Both the position numbers and the translations under genes were made by a program. Source: an uncultured Bacteroides sp. (lineage in GTDB: Bacteria > Bacteroidota > Bacteroidia > Bacteroidales > Bacteroidaceae). From it: a stretch of 64,000 nucleotides of DNA. The stretch lies in the NCBI GenBank assembly GCA_949294185.1, contig CASFGA010000005.1, forward strand, positions 1 to 64,000, in the 5' to 3' direction. The notes below the pieces were generated by a model that worked only from the letters and a program-made list of their open reading frames with translations, was not told the origin of the DNA and did no database searches. Below, piece by piece: positions 35,491 to 44,199 of this stretch. Position 1 is the first letter of the stretch; each line of letters begins with the position of its first letter.

Positions 35491-36636
35491 TCATTTTAAG
35501 CAAGTTATCAAAGCATCCAATTCTTCGTCTGCAATGTCCGCCCGCAACGAGAACCGCAGGCGAGACGTACCTTCAGGCACTGTGGGCGGACGGACAGGGA
35601 GCACATAAAAGCCTTTGCGCCGGAGTTCCTCCGCCTTTGAGACGGCCTTCTTGCTTTCTCCCTCAACCAACGGGATGATATGGCTGCCCGACACGCAGCC
35701 TTCACCGCCACCCAGGCAGCTTCGCAAGCGGGCAGACATTTCGTCTAAATGCAGGCGGAGACTCTTCCACCGCGGCAGACGCTCCAGCAGGAAGCAGGTC
35801 CAAGCCAGATTTACAGGCGGCAGAGCCGTGGTAAAGATAAGCGTACGCATCTTGTTGACCAAATAATCACGCAGTTCCCTGCGGCAGACCACATACGCCC
35901 CAACGGAAGCCATCGCTTTTCCAAAGGTGCCGCACAGAAAATCCACATCCTGCACGCACCCTTGCTCCTCCGCTATACCCAGTCCGTTCTCGCCCCGCAC
36001 ACCGACAGCATGGGCCTCATCCACATAAAGCAGTATCTGCTGCGGACTGATACGCTTGACCGAGACGAGCCGGCGCAGGTCGGTCACATCGCCGTCCATG
36101 CTGAAAATGCTTTCCGTCACGATAACAATCCGGTCATACGCTGTCCGGTACTTGTCGACCAACGCCTCCAGCTGCCCGTAGTCCTGATGGCGGTAACGGA
36201 TTGCATGGGCGGAAGACAGCCGGATGCCGTCAATCAGACTGGCGTGAACCAGCTTGTCGGCCAATACCAACGTATGAGAATCGCTTATGGCAGGAAGAAT
36301 CCCTGCATTCAGATGGTATCCGCTGCTGAACACCAAAGCACTCTCTGCCCGAAACAACCCGGCCAACTTGTTTTCCAGCCTGGCACAAATGTCAAAGTTA
36401 CCCGTAAGCAGCCGCGAAGATGAGGAAGAAAACAGGAAATCCCCTTCATCCAAGGTTTCCATGAACTCGTGGCGCAGCATCTTGTCGACGGCCAATCCCA
36501 GATAATCATTCGAAGAAAGATTCAGCATCCGCCTTCCTCCGGAAACAATCCATTTCCCATCGTGCCTTACATCCGGCAATACCCGCAAATTGCCTTTCTC
36601 CTGCAAACGCAGCAGTTCTTGTCCGTATCTGTCCAT
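35491..36636 (-). CDS. bioF: 8-amino-7-oxononanoate synthase
   Basis: 381-aa PLP enzyme condensing pimeloyl-ACP with alanine. The PLP lysine is in LCGTFGKAMASVGAYV (about 235), with NLSSNDYLGLA near the N-terminus and VDEAHAVGVRGENGLG binding the cofactor. 6 bp from bioG and 4 bp after bioA. Confidence 0.95.
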   Translation of the reverse strand: MDRYGQELLRLQEKGNLRVLPDVRHDGKWIVSGGRRMLNLSSNDYLGLAVDKMLRHEFMETLDEGDFLFSSSSSRLLTGNFDICARLENKLAGLFRAESALVFSSGYHLNAGILPAISDSHTLVLADKLVHASLIDGIRLSSAHAIRYRHQDYGQLEALVDKYRTAYDRIVIVTESIFSMDGDVTDLRRLVSVKRISPQQILLYVDEAHAVGVRGENGLGIAEEQGCVQDVDFLCGTFGKAMASVGAYVVCRRELRDYLVNKMRTLIFTTALPPVNLAWTCFLLERLPRWKSLRLHLDEMSARLRSCLGGGEGCVSGSHIIPLVEGESKKAVSKAEELRRKGFYVLPVRPPTVPEGTSRLRFSLRADIADEELDALITCLK

Positions 36637-36640
36637 ACTT

Positions 36641-37930
36641 CTATATTTTCATTTCACCTACAATCTTCACCAAAGCGCCCGTCAGCCTGCCCAGTTCTTC
36701 ACGGCTGATGATGAACGGCGGCATAATGTAAACCAACCTGCCGAACGGACGCACCCACACGCCCTCCTCGACAAACCGGCGCTGCATCCATGCCAAGTCC
36801 ACCTCGCGACGGGTCTCAATCACGCCTATCGCCCCCAATACGCGGACATCCGCCACTTGCGGCAAAGCTTTGGCCGGAGCCAGCTCCGCCTTCAACTGGC
36901 TTTCTATCCGCAGCACCTTTTCTTTCCATCCCGACGAAAGCAGCAGCTCCACAGAAGCCCGCGCCACGGCACAGGCAAGCGGATTCCCCATAAATGTCGG
37001 CCCGTGCATAAAGGCGTTCGGATAGTGGTCTGAGATGCAGCCCGCCACTTCATCTGTCGTCAGGACAGCCGAGAATGTCATGTATCCTCCTGTCAGCGCC
37101 TTGCCGATGCACATGATGTCGGGCTCCACTCCGGCATGTTCCCAGGCGAAAAGCCTGCCTGTCCGTCCGAATCCCGTGGCAATTTCATCGAATATCAGGA
37201 GCATGCCGTTCTCCCGACACAGGCGGGCCGCCTCACGCAGGAATTGCGGATGATAGAAGCGCATGCCTCCCGCCCCCTGCACCACGGGTTCCAGTATCAA
37301 TCCCGCAAGCTCCCCGCCGTGTTCCCTTATCACCGCCTGCAGGGGAAGCATGTCGTCTGCATTCCATTCCCCGCCAAAACGGCTTTGGGGCGCGGGCACA
37401 AAATGACGGACCGGCAGCGCCGCACCGAACAGACTGTGCATTCCGGTCACAGGGTCGCATACCGACATGGCGTTCCACGTATCCCCGTGATAGCCCGAAC
37501 GGATGGTGACAAAGTTATTGCGCTCCGGACAGCCTTTCGCATACTGATACTGCACCGCCATCTTCAGGGCAACCTCCACGGCCACCGAACCGCTGTCGGC
37601 GTAGAATACCTTCTGCATGGACGGCGGAACTACAGACAGCAGCAGTCTGCCCAATTCAACGGCGGGCGCATGCGTAAGCCCGCCAAACATGACATGAGCC
37701 ATATCCTTCAACTGCAGCTCAATCGCCCGGTTCAGAACGGGATGATTGTATCCGTGGACGGCACACCACCATGAAGACATCCCTTCAACCAGTTCCGTTC
37801 CATCTTCCAGAATTATCTTGCAGCCTTGTGCCCGCCGCACCTTATAAGCAGGAAGCGGACGGGTGGCCGAAGTATAGGGATGCCACAAGTGCTCCCTGTC
37901 GAAATTATCCGTTATTCTATTCCAGTTCAT
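36641..37930 (-). CDS. bioA: Adenosylmethionine-8-amino-7-oxononanoate aminotransferase
   Basis: 429-aa class III aminotransferase. ATG 37930 ([21 protein letters not shown]) is chosen: it gives the normal family N-terminus and a 14-bp overlap with bioB; the longer frame to 38002 would lie inside bioB. The PLP lysine is in [24 protein letters not shown] and [13 protein letters not shown] are typical. It makes DAPA using SAM as amino donor. Confidence 0.95.
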   Translation of the reverse strand: MNWNRITDNFDREHLWHPYTSATRPLPAYKVRRAQGCKIILEDGTELVEGMSSWWCAVHGYNHPVLNRAIELQLKDMAHVMFGGLTHAPAVELGRLLLSVVPPSMQKVFYADSGSVAVEVALKMAVQYQYAKGCPERNNFVTIRSGYHGDTWNAMSVCDPVTGMHSLFGAALPVRHFVPAPQSRFGGEWNADDMLPLQAVIREHGGELAGLILEPVVQGAGGMRFYHPQFLREAARLCRENGMLLIFDEIATGFGRTGRLFAWEHAGVEPDIMCIGKALTGGYMTFSAVLTTDEVAGCISDHYPNAFMHGPTFMGNPLACAVARASVELLLSSGWKEKVLRIESQLKAELAPAKALPQVADVRVLGAIGVIETRREVDLAWMQRRFVEEGVWVRPFGRLVYIMPPFIISREELGRLTGALVKIVGEMKI

Positions 37931-38885
37931 ATCCTGCCTGTCTGATTCTTTCCACATCTTCATTGACTTTTGAACCGAGCGTCGTGAGCAAATCACCCAC
38001 AATGGCCGAGTTTATCCCTATATACAATGCCTGCCGGACAGTGTCTTCATCCAACTGCGAGCGTCCTCCCGCAAACCGCAAATAGGCATCCGGATTGACA
38101 AGACGGAACACGGCCACCGTCCGGAGCACTTCTTCCACCGTCAGCGGACGGGCATGCCCGAGCGGTGTGCCCGGAACAGGCTGCAGCAGATTGAGTGGAA
38201 TGGACTTTATCTCTAATCCGCGCAGCAGAAGCGCAAGCTCCACCCGCTGTTCCGCCGTTTCTCCCATGCCGATAATGCCGCCGCAGCACACTTCCATCCC
38301 CGCTTCGCGGGCGGCCTGCAAGGTCGCAATCTTTTCCGCCTGCGTATGCGTCGTACACAAATGCGGGAAAAACGAAGGGGCCGCCTCCAGATTACAGTGA
38401 TAACGCTCTACCCCGGCACGGCGAAGCCTTTGCAACTGCTCCGCAGTAGCCAGCCCCAGCGAAGCACAAAGCCGTATGCCGGAATTTTCATGCAGACAAA
38501 AAAAGTTTTCGCATAGGGCATCCGTCTCTTTGTCCGTAGGCTTCCGCCCGCTTGCCACTAAGGAAAAACGCCTTACTCCTGCCCTCTCGCCATATTGGGC
38601 GTGACGCAGACATTCTTCTTTTGAAATAATCCCATAAGTCTTGACATCCGTGTGATAATGCGCCGACTGGGCGCACCACTTGCAGTCTTCCGAACAATGT
38701 CCGGACTTTACATTGACAATGGAACACATGTCAAAAACACGTGAAGCCCGGCTTACGGTCACCGCATGGGCGGCTTCACACAGTTCGGAGAACGGGGCTT
38801 CGCCCATCAGCCAACAGGCTTCCGCATACGAAAGGTCTTTCCCCGACAAGACCTTGCCTTTCAATTCTTCCAGATATTCTTGCAT
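37917..38885 (-). CDS. bioB: Biotin synthase
   Basis: 322-aa radical SAM enzyme inserting sulfur into dethiobiotin. The cluster motif [11 protein letters not shown] is at about 58-68; a further conserved Cys pair and [16 protein letters not shown] follow. ATG 38885 ([15 protein letters not shown]) is the likely start; frames reaching 38984 run through the leader hairpin. It begins 4 nt after a 148-codon leader ORF stops and directly after a hairpin with U-tract, so expression may be attenuated. Confidence 0.95.
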   Translation of the reverse strand: MQEYLEELKGKVLSGKDLSYAEACWLMGEAPFSELCEAAHAVTVSRASRVFDMCSIVNVKSGHCSEDCKWCAQSAHYHTDVKTYGIISKEECLRHAQYGERAGVRRFSLVASGRKPTDKETDALCENFFCLHENSGIRLCASLGLATAEQLQRLRRAGVERYHCNLEAAPSFFPHLCTTHTQAEKIATLQAAREAGMEVCCGGIIGMGETAEQRVELALLLRGLEIKSIPLNLLQPVPGTPLGHARPLTVEEVLRTVAVFRLVNPDAYLRFAGGRSQLDEDTVRQALYIGINSAIVGDLLTTLGSKVNEDVERIRQAGYELE

Positions 38886-38889
38886 AATT

Positions 38890-39336
38890 TCAAAAAAATA
38901 CCGGGCACAAACTGCGCGGACAGACACGGCCTTTTTCATTCCAACTGAAAACCGCATCTGCCCGCGCAACCTGTGCCCGGACAAACAAATCCTTTATACT
39001 ATATGACACTTCATTGTCTTTCCTCTGCCCCGCATATCCGGCGGAACAACCTGCAACCGGTACGACAAGACACAAACATCCCCTTAAAAGGAAGGTGTCT
39101 TCCTTGTCCGCCTCAGGCCCTTCCGCTTCCGGAATGCCGCATCTGCGCCTTTCCCCACAGAAGTTTTCCCATGTTGTCAGACGCTTTTCCTTGCCTAAAG
39201 AAGCCTCGGTTATGCTTTTGCCCACGCATCCGATCGTTACATGCCGCTTCAGACTAAGAAACACGGCATCGGCCTTACGGCTCCAACGACGGAACCGTAT
39301 CACACTGACGGCACGAAACAATCTTTTACGAAACAT
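38890..39336 (-). CDS. Leader ORF of the biotin operon, 148 codons
   Basis: The first reading frame of the bio transcript, ATG 39336 just 15 nt past the predicted transcription start. The first ~55 residues look like real protein: [20 protein letters not shown] followed by a [20 protein letters not shown] stretch. The rest, through [13 protein letters not shown] and onward, has no recognisable features and is cysteine-, arginine-rich. The frame crosses the large hairpin (38901-38980) and its stop lies 4 nt before bioB. It may be a short conserved peptide with a non-selected tail, or a leader whose translation controls the hairpin. Function unknown. Confidence 0.5.
   Translation of the reverse strand: MFRKRLFRAVSVIRFRRWSRKADAVFLSLKRHVTIGCVGKSITEASLGKEKRLTTWENFCGERRRCGIPEAEGPEADKEDTFLLRGCLCLVVPVAGCSAGYAGQRKDNEVSYSIKDLFVRAQVARADAVFSWNEKGRVCPRSLCPVFF
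38893..38980 (-). promoter_or_regulatory. Hairpin plus U-tract (putative attenuator) ahead of bioB
   Basis: On the minus strand CCGGGCACA..TGCGCGG..CAGA..CGG (from 38980) pairs with its complement ending at 38901. Every mismatch is a G-U or U-G wobble on this strand, giving about 29 continuous pairs, then a TTTTCA/TGAAAA tip with a 7-nt loop. TATTTTTTTG follows, ending 8 nt before the bioB ATG. The shape is that of an intrinsic terminator placed in the 5' leader. Confidence 0.75.
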
Positions 39337-39357
39337 AGGTCTTTATTCTAACGCGGA

Positions 39358-39365
39358 CAAATGTA
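39358..39365 (-). promoter_or_regulatory. -7 element for the biotin operon
   Basis: Minus-strand TACATTTG matches TAnnTTTG; it lies between mnmA and the leader ORF. No BirA-type operator (TTGTAAAC-n-GTTTACAA) was seen around it. Confidence 0.5.
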
Positions 39366-39392
39366 ATGAAAAATAACAAGAAAACGAGCTTC

Positions 39393-40448
39393 TCAGGCAA
39401 TAATCCCTCCGCCCAACACTATATCGTCCCGATAAAAGGCGGCAGCCTGTCCGGAAGCGACCGAAGCAAGCGGTTCGCAGAGGCGGACACGCAAACGCCC
39501 GTCTTCTTCCGGCATTACCACACAGCGGTTGGCCTGCTTTCGATAACGGATCTTGACGATTACATCTTCTTTCCCAAACAGCGCATCGGGATTTACGACC
39601 TTCCAATCGGTCAGAAACATTTCCTCCTTCTCAAGCGCCCGCAGGTTATCGCTGACAACAATCCTGTTTTCCTGCGGCAGAATCTCCTTGACAAACAACG
39701 CCTTGTTCTGATAAATGCCCAATCCGCGGCGCTGGCCTATCGTATAAAAAGGATATCCCTCGTGTTTCCCCAGGCAAGCCCCCGCCTCATCATAAAAGTA
39801 TCCGGGAGAAATCTTTCCTGACGGGACATGCTCCTTCAAGAACGTACGATAATCCATCGGACAAAAGCATACCCCCAGACTGTCACGCTTGCAAGCCGCC
39901 TTCATGAAGCCACGCTCGGCCGCCATCTCACGCACCCGCGCTTTGGACAGTCCGCCCAAAGGCAGAAGCATGCGCGAGAGTATGTCCTGCGGCAAGCCCC
40001 AAAGGAAAAAAGACTGGTCTTTATCCGGGTCTTCTCCACAGACAATATGCCAATATCCGTCGATGAAACGTTTCCTGACATAGTGTCCGGTCGACAGGCA
40101 GGCTATGCCTTCACGGTCGGCCACCTGCTGCAGAAGAGGCCATTTCAAGTAGTTGTTGCACAGCGTGCAGGGAACCGGTGTCCGTCCGGCCATATACTCC
40201 CGTATGAAATAACGGACAATACGCTCACGGAACAGGTCACGCGCATCGTAAACCAGATGACGGATGCCCAGATGCCCACACAAATCGCGTGCATCGTCCA
40301 AATATTCCGTGTCTCCGCCCTTTTCATAAAAACGGAACGTCACCCCGGTAACCTCATACCCCGCGTCCAAAAGCACCAGGGCAGCCACCGAACTGTCCGT
40401 TCCTCCGCTCATTCCGAGCAATACCGTCTTATTCTCTTTATCCACCAC
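39393..40448 (-). CDS. mnmA: tRNA-specific 2-thiouridylase
   Basis: 351-aa enzyme thiolating U34 of Lys, Glu and Gln tRNAs. The PP-loop [15 protein letters not shown] (usually SGGVDSS) binds ATP. Catalytic Cys residues lie in [11 protein letters not shown] and [14 protein letters not shown], and [12 protein letters not shown] marks the central domain. It is full length. Bacteroidetes often carry more than one mnmA copy, so this may be a paralogue. It ends just upstream of the bio promoter on the same strand without an obvious terminator. Confidence 0.92.
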   Translation of the reverse strand: MVDKENKTVLLGMSGGTDSSVAALVLLDAGYEVTGVTFRFYEKGGDTEYLDDARDLCGHLGIRHLVYDARDLFRERIVRYFIREYMAGRTPVPCTLCNNYLKWPLLQQVADREGIACLSTGHYVRKRFIDGYWHIVCGEDPDKDQSFFLWGLPQDILSRMLLPLGGLSKARVREMAAERGFMKAACKRDSLGVCFCPMDYRTFLKEHVPSGKISPGYFYDEAGACLGKHEGYPFYTIGQRRGLGIYQNKALFVKEILPQENRIVVSDNLRALEKEEMFLTDWKVVNPDALFGKEDVIVKIRYRKQANRCVVMPEEDGRLRVRLCEPLASVASGQAAAFYRDDIVLGGGIIA

Positions 40449-40476
40449 AAGAAACCAATCAAAACATATACTGACA

Positions 40477-40866
40477 TCAAGCTTTCCCGACCTTTTTCTT
40501 CCGGTCTTTCATGATAGCCTCCCCATTTTCCAGTGCCCAACCTATCAAAGCATTGACATGAAAGAGCAACGAGTGTGCCCGGTCTGTAAGCGCATATTCC
40601 ACACGCGGCGGGACTTCGGGATAGGCCGTACGGATGATATAGCCGTCCTCTTCCAGCGTGCGGAGAGTAACAGCCAGCATTTTTTGCGAAATGTCCGGAA
40701 TTTCCCGTTGCAGCTCCTTGAAGCGCATCACTTTCTTCTCTGCCTTATCAAGCGTATAAAGAACCAAAAGCGACCACTTGTCGCTGATTCGTGCCAGTAT
40801 GTTCCGTATCGGACAATCAGGGAAAACTGCATCTTTCAGCGTTGTTCTATCCATAGCAACCATCAT
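40477..40866 (-). CDS. HxlR-family transcriptional regulator
   Basis: 129-aa winged-helix regulator. HxlR hallmarks are [52 protein letters not shown] and the [15 protein letters not shown] wing. Cys in the DCPIRN motif could sense oxidants or electrophiles as in relatives. Start may be M1, M2 or M5 (40866-40854). A weak -7 box TACCTTTG is at 40886-40879. The transposon inserted about 70 bp upstream. Targets unknown. Confidence 0.88.
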   Translation of the reverse strand: MMVAMDRTTLKDAVFPDCPIRNILARISDKWSLLVLYTLDKAEKKVMRFKELQREIPDISQKMLAVTLRTLEEDGYIIRTAYPEVPPRVEYALTDRAHSLLFHVNALIGWALENGEAIMKDRKKKVGKA

Positions 40867-40934
40867 TCTATCACTTTACAAAGGTATACAAAATTTTTTT
40901 AGACAGCATCATCCTGATTTTTCCCCTATATCGA

Positions 40935-40942
40935 AAAATTTA
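40935..40942 (+). repeat. Target-site duplication, left copy
   Basis: AAAATTTA, repeated exactly at 44712-44719 on the other side of the transposon. Confidence 0.88.
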
Positions 40943-41028
40943 GGTACTGATATACATATCTACACTGGAAAATCATAGAAAGGCTGGAGTCGGGAAATCC
41001 CCGAACCAGTCTTTTCTATTTATTTAAC
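40943..41028 (+). repeat. Left terminal inverted repeat, 86 bp
   Basis: Begins GGTACTGATATACATATC. It matches the right repeat (44626-44711, inverted) at 85 of 86 positions. It includes a terminator-like hairpin, TCGGG/CCCGA nested in CTGG/CCAG and AAAG/CTTT, followed by TTTTCTATTTATTT. Confidence 0.92.
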
Positions 41029-41053
41029 TATTCTCTTTCCTTTATCGTCAAAA

Positions 41054-41086
41054 CAAAAGCCGAAAACATACTTGTATCGGCTTTTG
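41054..41086. terminator. Terminator just inside the left end of the transposon
   Basis: CAAAAGCCGA / TCGGCTTTTG, a perfect 10-bp stem with a 13-nt loop, upstream of the transposase. Confidence 0.65.
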
Positions 41087-41333
41087 TTATTGCCATGTTC
41101 TTGAAATATTGTGCAGAAAGATTTCGATTATATTAGCATGACAACTATATAACGTATCTTTCCATATCATCTTCACATCATTTAACTCAAATCCGACTTA
41201 CTCCGCCTTCCACTTTTTCGTTATACGCACAGGAGATTATCAGATTTTTATCAAGATTTTCTCCGTGAACTCATTGTTGAACAAATCAATCTTTGTAAAT
41301 TGTAACATCATTAAGAAGTTGGAGGACAGCCTT

Positions 41334-42266
41334 ATGAAAGACCCGTTCGAACTTAATGCTAAATCAATCATGGCTCTTTATGAACTCTTTCCTACGGAAG
41401 AAGCCTGTATCAAACATCTTGAAGCCATTAATTGGCATGGAAAACCTACTTCACCATTTGACAAGACCTCTAAAGTTTATAAATTGAAAAGTGGCAAATA
41501 TCGCTGTAAGAATACAGGCAAGAATTTTACTGTCCGCACAGGTACGATGTTTGAAAAGACAAAGATAAGTTTGCGTAAATGGTTTATCGCCATTTGGCTT
41601 GTAACCAATCATAAAACAGGTCTTTCCTCCTACCAACTTGCAAGTGATATAGAGGTCACGCAAAAGACAGCATGGTATATGTTACATAAAATACGTCATG
41701 CTATGCGCCTCGCCAATGAGAACTTCTTAGAAGAAGCTGTTGAAATAGACGAAACTCTTGTTGGCGGAAGAAACGGAAATCGTCATTGGGATAAGAAAGT
41801 GCCTCATTCACAAGGACGCTCCCACAAAGACAAAGCACCTGTCGTTGGAATGATACAACGGGAAAATCTGATGAATGCACGGGTAACACCTGATACAAAA
41901 TCCGATACCCTGTCTGCATTCATTAAAGAATACATACACCCCGATGCAATCATATATACAGATGAGAATGATGCCTACAATCAAATAGGCTTTACTTATA
42001 CCCGTTTCTATGTTGACCATAGTAAGAAACTATACAGCTATGAACATATAACGACCAATAGAATAGAGGGAGCTTGGACGCATTTCAAGCGCATGGTCAA
42101 AGGTACATACAGAACTCTGCTCAAAAAGTATTTGCAAAAATACGTTGATGAGTTCGTGTATAGGTACAATCTGAGGGACATCGGCAATTCAGACCGATTT
42201 AACTGTTTCCTCTGCTGCGCTGACACACGTTATACATACAAGCAAATCAGAAAATCAGCGGCTTAA
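41334..42266 (+). CDS. IS1595-family transposase (ISXO2-like)
   Basis: 310-aa DDE transposase from ATG 41334 with GGAGG 9 nt upstream (a GTG at 41265 is in frame but less likely). The catalytic triad is visible as EIDET (D139), IYTDENDAYNQ (D210) and TNRIEGAWTHFK (E245). The N-terminal zinc-ribbon region (KSGKYRCKNTGKNFTVRTGT) keeps the general shape but has lost the paired cysteines usual in the family. Full length and without frameshift, so potentially active. Confidence 0.92.
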   Translation: MKDPFELNAKSIMALYELFPTEEACIKHLEAINWHGKPTSPFDKTSKVYKLKSGKYRCKNTGKNFTVRTGTMFEKTKISLRKWFIAIWLVTNHKTGLSSYQLASDIEVTQKTAWYMLHKIRHAMRLANENFLEEAVEIDETLVGGRNGNRHWDKKVPHSQGRSHKDKAPVVGMIQRENLMNARVTPDTKSDTLSAFIKEYIHPDAIIYTDENDAYNQIGFTYTRFYVDHSKKLYSYEHITTNRIEGAWTHFKRMVKGTYRTLLKKYLQKYVDEFVYRYNLRDIGNSDRFNCFLCCADTRYTYKQIRKSAA

Positions 42267-42267
42267 A

Positions 42268-42642
42268 ATGAAAAGAAGAAAAGAACCAACAGAATTTAAA
42301 CTTGGAACAATCATCGTTCCCTATATTGAAATGTTCGATGAAGCAGTAGCCATAAGAACAGAGGGGGTACAGCTTATTATTGATACTTATTTCAATGACC
42401 TGTCTATTGATAATATTCCCCAGCAATATGTATTCACTTGGGATTGGCTTGGTAAAGGTTACAAGTTTACCGTCATAAATCACCTCTATAAGTCGTCAAA
42501 GGCTAAGACTAAACGTGGCTTTAAGAAGCTGCTCGCAGAGGCATTGCCATTGCTTATAGACCCTAAAAACGGACTAATAAAAAAGCCGGAACTTAGTCCG
42601 GCTGATTTAGGGGGATTTAATTCAATTTTAAAACAACTTTAG
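42268..42642 (+). CDS. Hypothetical protein, 124 aa, coupled to the transposase
   Basis: Starts one base after the transposase stop codon, so it is translationally coupled. The 124-aa product is soluble, mixed alpha/beta in look, with an N-terminal basic stretch MKRRKEPTEFK and a lysine-rich middle (YKSSKAKTKRGFKK). No family recognised. Being tied to the transposase it may assist transposition or be cargo. It converges on the 159-aa gene and overlaps it by 4 bp. Confidence 0.6.
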   Translation: MKRRKEPTEFKLGTIIVPYIEMFDEAVAIRTEGVQLIIDTYFNDLSIDNIPQQYVFTWDWLGKGYKFTVINHLYKSSKAKTKRGFKKLLAEALPLLIDPKNGLIKKPELSPADLGGFNSILKQL

Positions 42643-43118
42643 TTCTTGATAGGAACGACAGAAGATATTATATATGTTTTAGGGAAAATAAGGTTGATAC
42701 CCTCTTTTTCATAGTCCTTAATTGTACTTTTAGAAGCCACCCCATGATTTTGAGTATAAAGGCTTAATTTGTTTTTACAAAATACAGTAACTTTTTCTTG
42801 GTCTCTACTGTTTTTGACAACACCGTCATATAGATACCCCTCTGAAACGGAGCCACGCACGTATTTTACTTCTGCATTTACTATACTTGAATCAAATCTG
42901 ACATATACAGTATATGCTTTCCCTAATTTGTCATAACTGACTTCAAATTCATCAAGTCTAACGACACCTGCCATATCATTTTTAAGATAGGCTTCCTTAT
43001 AGGAACAAAACTTGACACTGGAACTTTCATAACAACCTAAAGAATCGGTTATTGATTCTTGTGCATTTGACACCACTGCAATCAGCAGTAACGTGAACAG
43101 AACGAAATACTTTTTCAT
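42639..43118 (-). CDS. Exported hypothetical protein, 159 aa
   Basis: A clear signal peptide (MKKYFVLFTLLLIAVVSNAQ) precedes about 139 mature residues with four cysteines (GCYESS, FCSYKE, VFCKNK) and mixed beta character. No family recognised. It lies at the end of the minus-strand cargo cluster; its start overlaps the stop of an 88-codon ORF (ATGA). Its presence suggests the transposon changes the host surface or periplasm. Confidence 0.6.
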   Translation of the reverse strand: MKKYFVLFTLLLIAVVSNAQESITDSLGCYESSSVKFCSYKEAYLKNDMAGVVRLDEFEVSYDKLGKAYTVYVRFDSSIVNAEVKYVRGSVSEGYLYDGVVKNSRDQEKVTVFCKNKLSLYTQNHGVASKSTIKDYEKEGINLIFPKTYIISSVVPIKN

Positions 43119-43381
43119 AATGGCGAAATTTTCGAGTTTTTCTCAGACAGCCAGTGAGAAATTACGTTATATATAAAGAAAGTGGGACTGCCACCTGTGC
43201 AACTCGAAAGCATCGCCAAACGCTTGTACAAACACACAGATGAGCAGCCCACTTGATATAGGTTGCCCTCTGTGCCTCGGTTGTACTTTTGTTGAATTGG
43301 CGATTCTTCGAGTATCAAGGCACTTTCCTTGTAATTAACCAACAATGTCATAGCCCCGAAAGGCTTGTACAAACATAGCAA
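43115..43381 (-). CDS. Doubtful ORF, 88 codons, over a folded segment
   Basis: An open frame of 88 codons ending with an ATGA overlap on the 159-aa gene, which favours coupling. The product (including GTEGNLYQVGCSSVCLYKRL) has no recognisable domain, no signal and unusual composition. The DNA beneath forms nested inverted repeats (43178-43327), so the frame may be incidental to an RNA gene. Confidence 0.3.
   Translation of the reverse strand: MLCLYKPFGAMTLLVNYKESALILEESPIQQKYNRGTEGNLYQVGCSSVCLYKRLAMLSSCTGGSPTFFIYNVISHWLSEKNSKISPL
43178..43327. ncRNA. Candidate structured RNA inside the transposon
   Basis: Six nested helices on the plus strand: GAAAGTG 43178/CACTTTC 43321; ACTCGAA 43202/TTCGAGT 43307; ATCGCCAA 43212/TTGGCGAT 43297; GTACAA 43226/TTGTAC 43281; CACAGA 43235/TCTGTG 43269; GCAGCC 43244/GGTTGC 43261. 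The last includes a G-U pair only possible on the plus strand. In addition GCTTGTACAAAC occurs twice (43222 and 43363). No known RNA family recognised. Confidence 0.45.
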
Positions 43382-43445
43382 ATAAATCGACTCAAACCTA
43401 ATTGATTTCCAATTTTCTTCGATTTATATTCCCAAAAGCATTTTA

Positions 43446-44180
43446 TCACCAGCCTTTTTTCGCCTCATACACATAATTGTCGTTTGACTCATAGTTCACT
43501 GAGAGTTGCACATTGTCATAAAGAATGGAACCTCCCACCTGCCAAATGTCCTGCACTGAAGTTTTACCTTTCTCAAGAACGACTGTTCTGTTGCGTGACG
43601 AGTCATTATTGAATACATAAGTAACGCTTACTTTGCTTTTAACAGCGTATTGGGCGGTAAGAGTATAAAACATGACACCCTGTTGCATACCGACTTCACA
43701 TGTAATGACATTTTTAGTTGCAGCCGATTGTGAGAGAGACACTGTAACCGTTTTACCCGATTCATTCTGTGTGAACTTGACCGAGCCTGAGCGTGAAGAT
43801 GTAGAGGAATTGCGTGACATTGTAATGTTTGTCCCACTTCCACTAACTCCTGTGCCACTATTTGAACGGCTGTATTGGACAGTGATAGGGCTACCGGAGT
43901 TCTTCCCATTGATTTTCTTTTGTTTGGTAGAGGTTATCGTCACAGATTGTGTCCCTCCGCCTACATTATAACTCAATGATGATTTAGATACTGTAAACGT
44001 GTATTCCCAAGTTACCACACCTTTGGCTTGATTGACATTTACTGTTCTGCTTATTCCACCACCTGCTATTGTTATCTTTGAAGTGCGTGAGTTTTCTGTT
44101 TGATTTTCTGAAGCTGCAACCGTTATTGTTGCATTTCCGTTACCGCTATCGGGAGTCACTGCTATAAAATCCTTTTGCAT
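43446..44180 (-). CDS. BACON-domain protein
   Basis: 244 aa from ATG 44180 (MQKDFIAVTPDSGNG); the frame extends three codons to a TTG. Two BACON-like beta-sandwich repeats are visible: residues about 5-55 (ATITVAASEN...SRTSKITIAGGG...VNVNQAKG) and about 60-155 (YTFTVSKSSLSYNVGG...SGSVKFTQNESGKTVTVSLSQSA). The C-terminal 90 residues are unassigned. There is no signal peptide. BACON domains often bind carbohydrate or mucin; proteins with this MQKDFI-type start occur in Bacteroides phages as I recall. It probably forms an operon with the 106-aa gene 19 bp upstream. Confidence 0.72.
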   Translation of the reverse strand: MQKDFIAVTPDSGNGNATITVAASENQTENSRTSKITIAGGGISRTVNVNQAKGVVTWEYTFTVSKSSLSYNVGGGTQSVTITSTKQKKINGKNSGSPITVQYSRSNSGTGVSGSGTNITMSRNSSTSSRSGSVKFTQNESGKTVTVSLSQSAATKNVITCEVGMQQGVMFYTLTAQYAVKSKVSVTYVFNNDSSRNRTVVLEKGKTSVQDIWQVGGSILYDNVQLSVNYESNDNYVYEAKKGW

Positions 44181-44199
44181 GATATTCAATATTAATTGG

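Noticed and set aside
39337..39392. BirA-type biotin operator upstream of the bio operon
   Set aside because: No TTGTAAAC-spacer-GTTTACAA palindrome found near the -7 element or in the leader.
43115..43445. Diversity-generating retroelement template or variable repeat
   Set aside because: No reverse transcriptase or accessory gene in the window and no adenine-biased near-repeat seen; the repeats here form inverted pairs instead.
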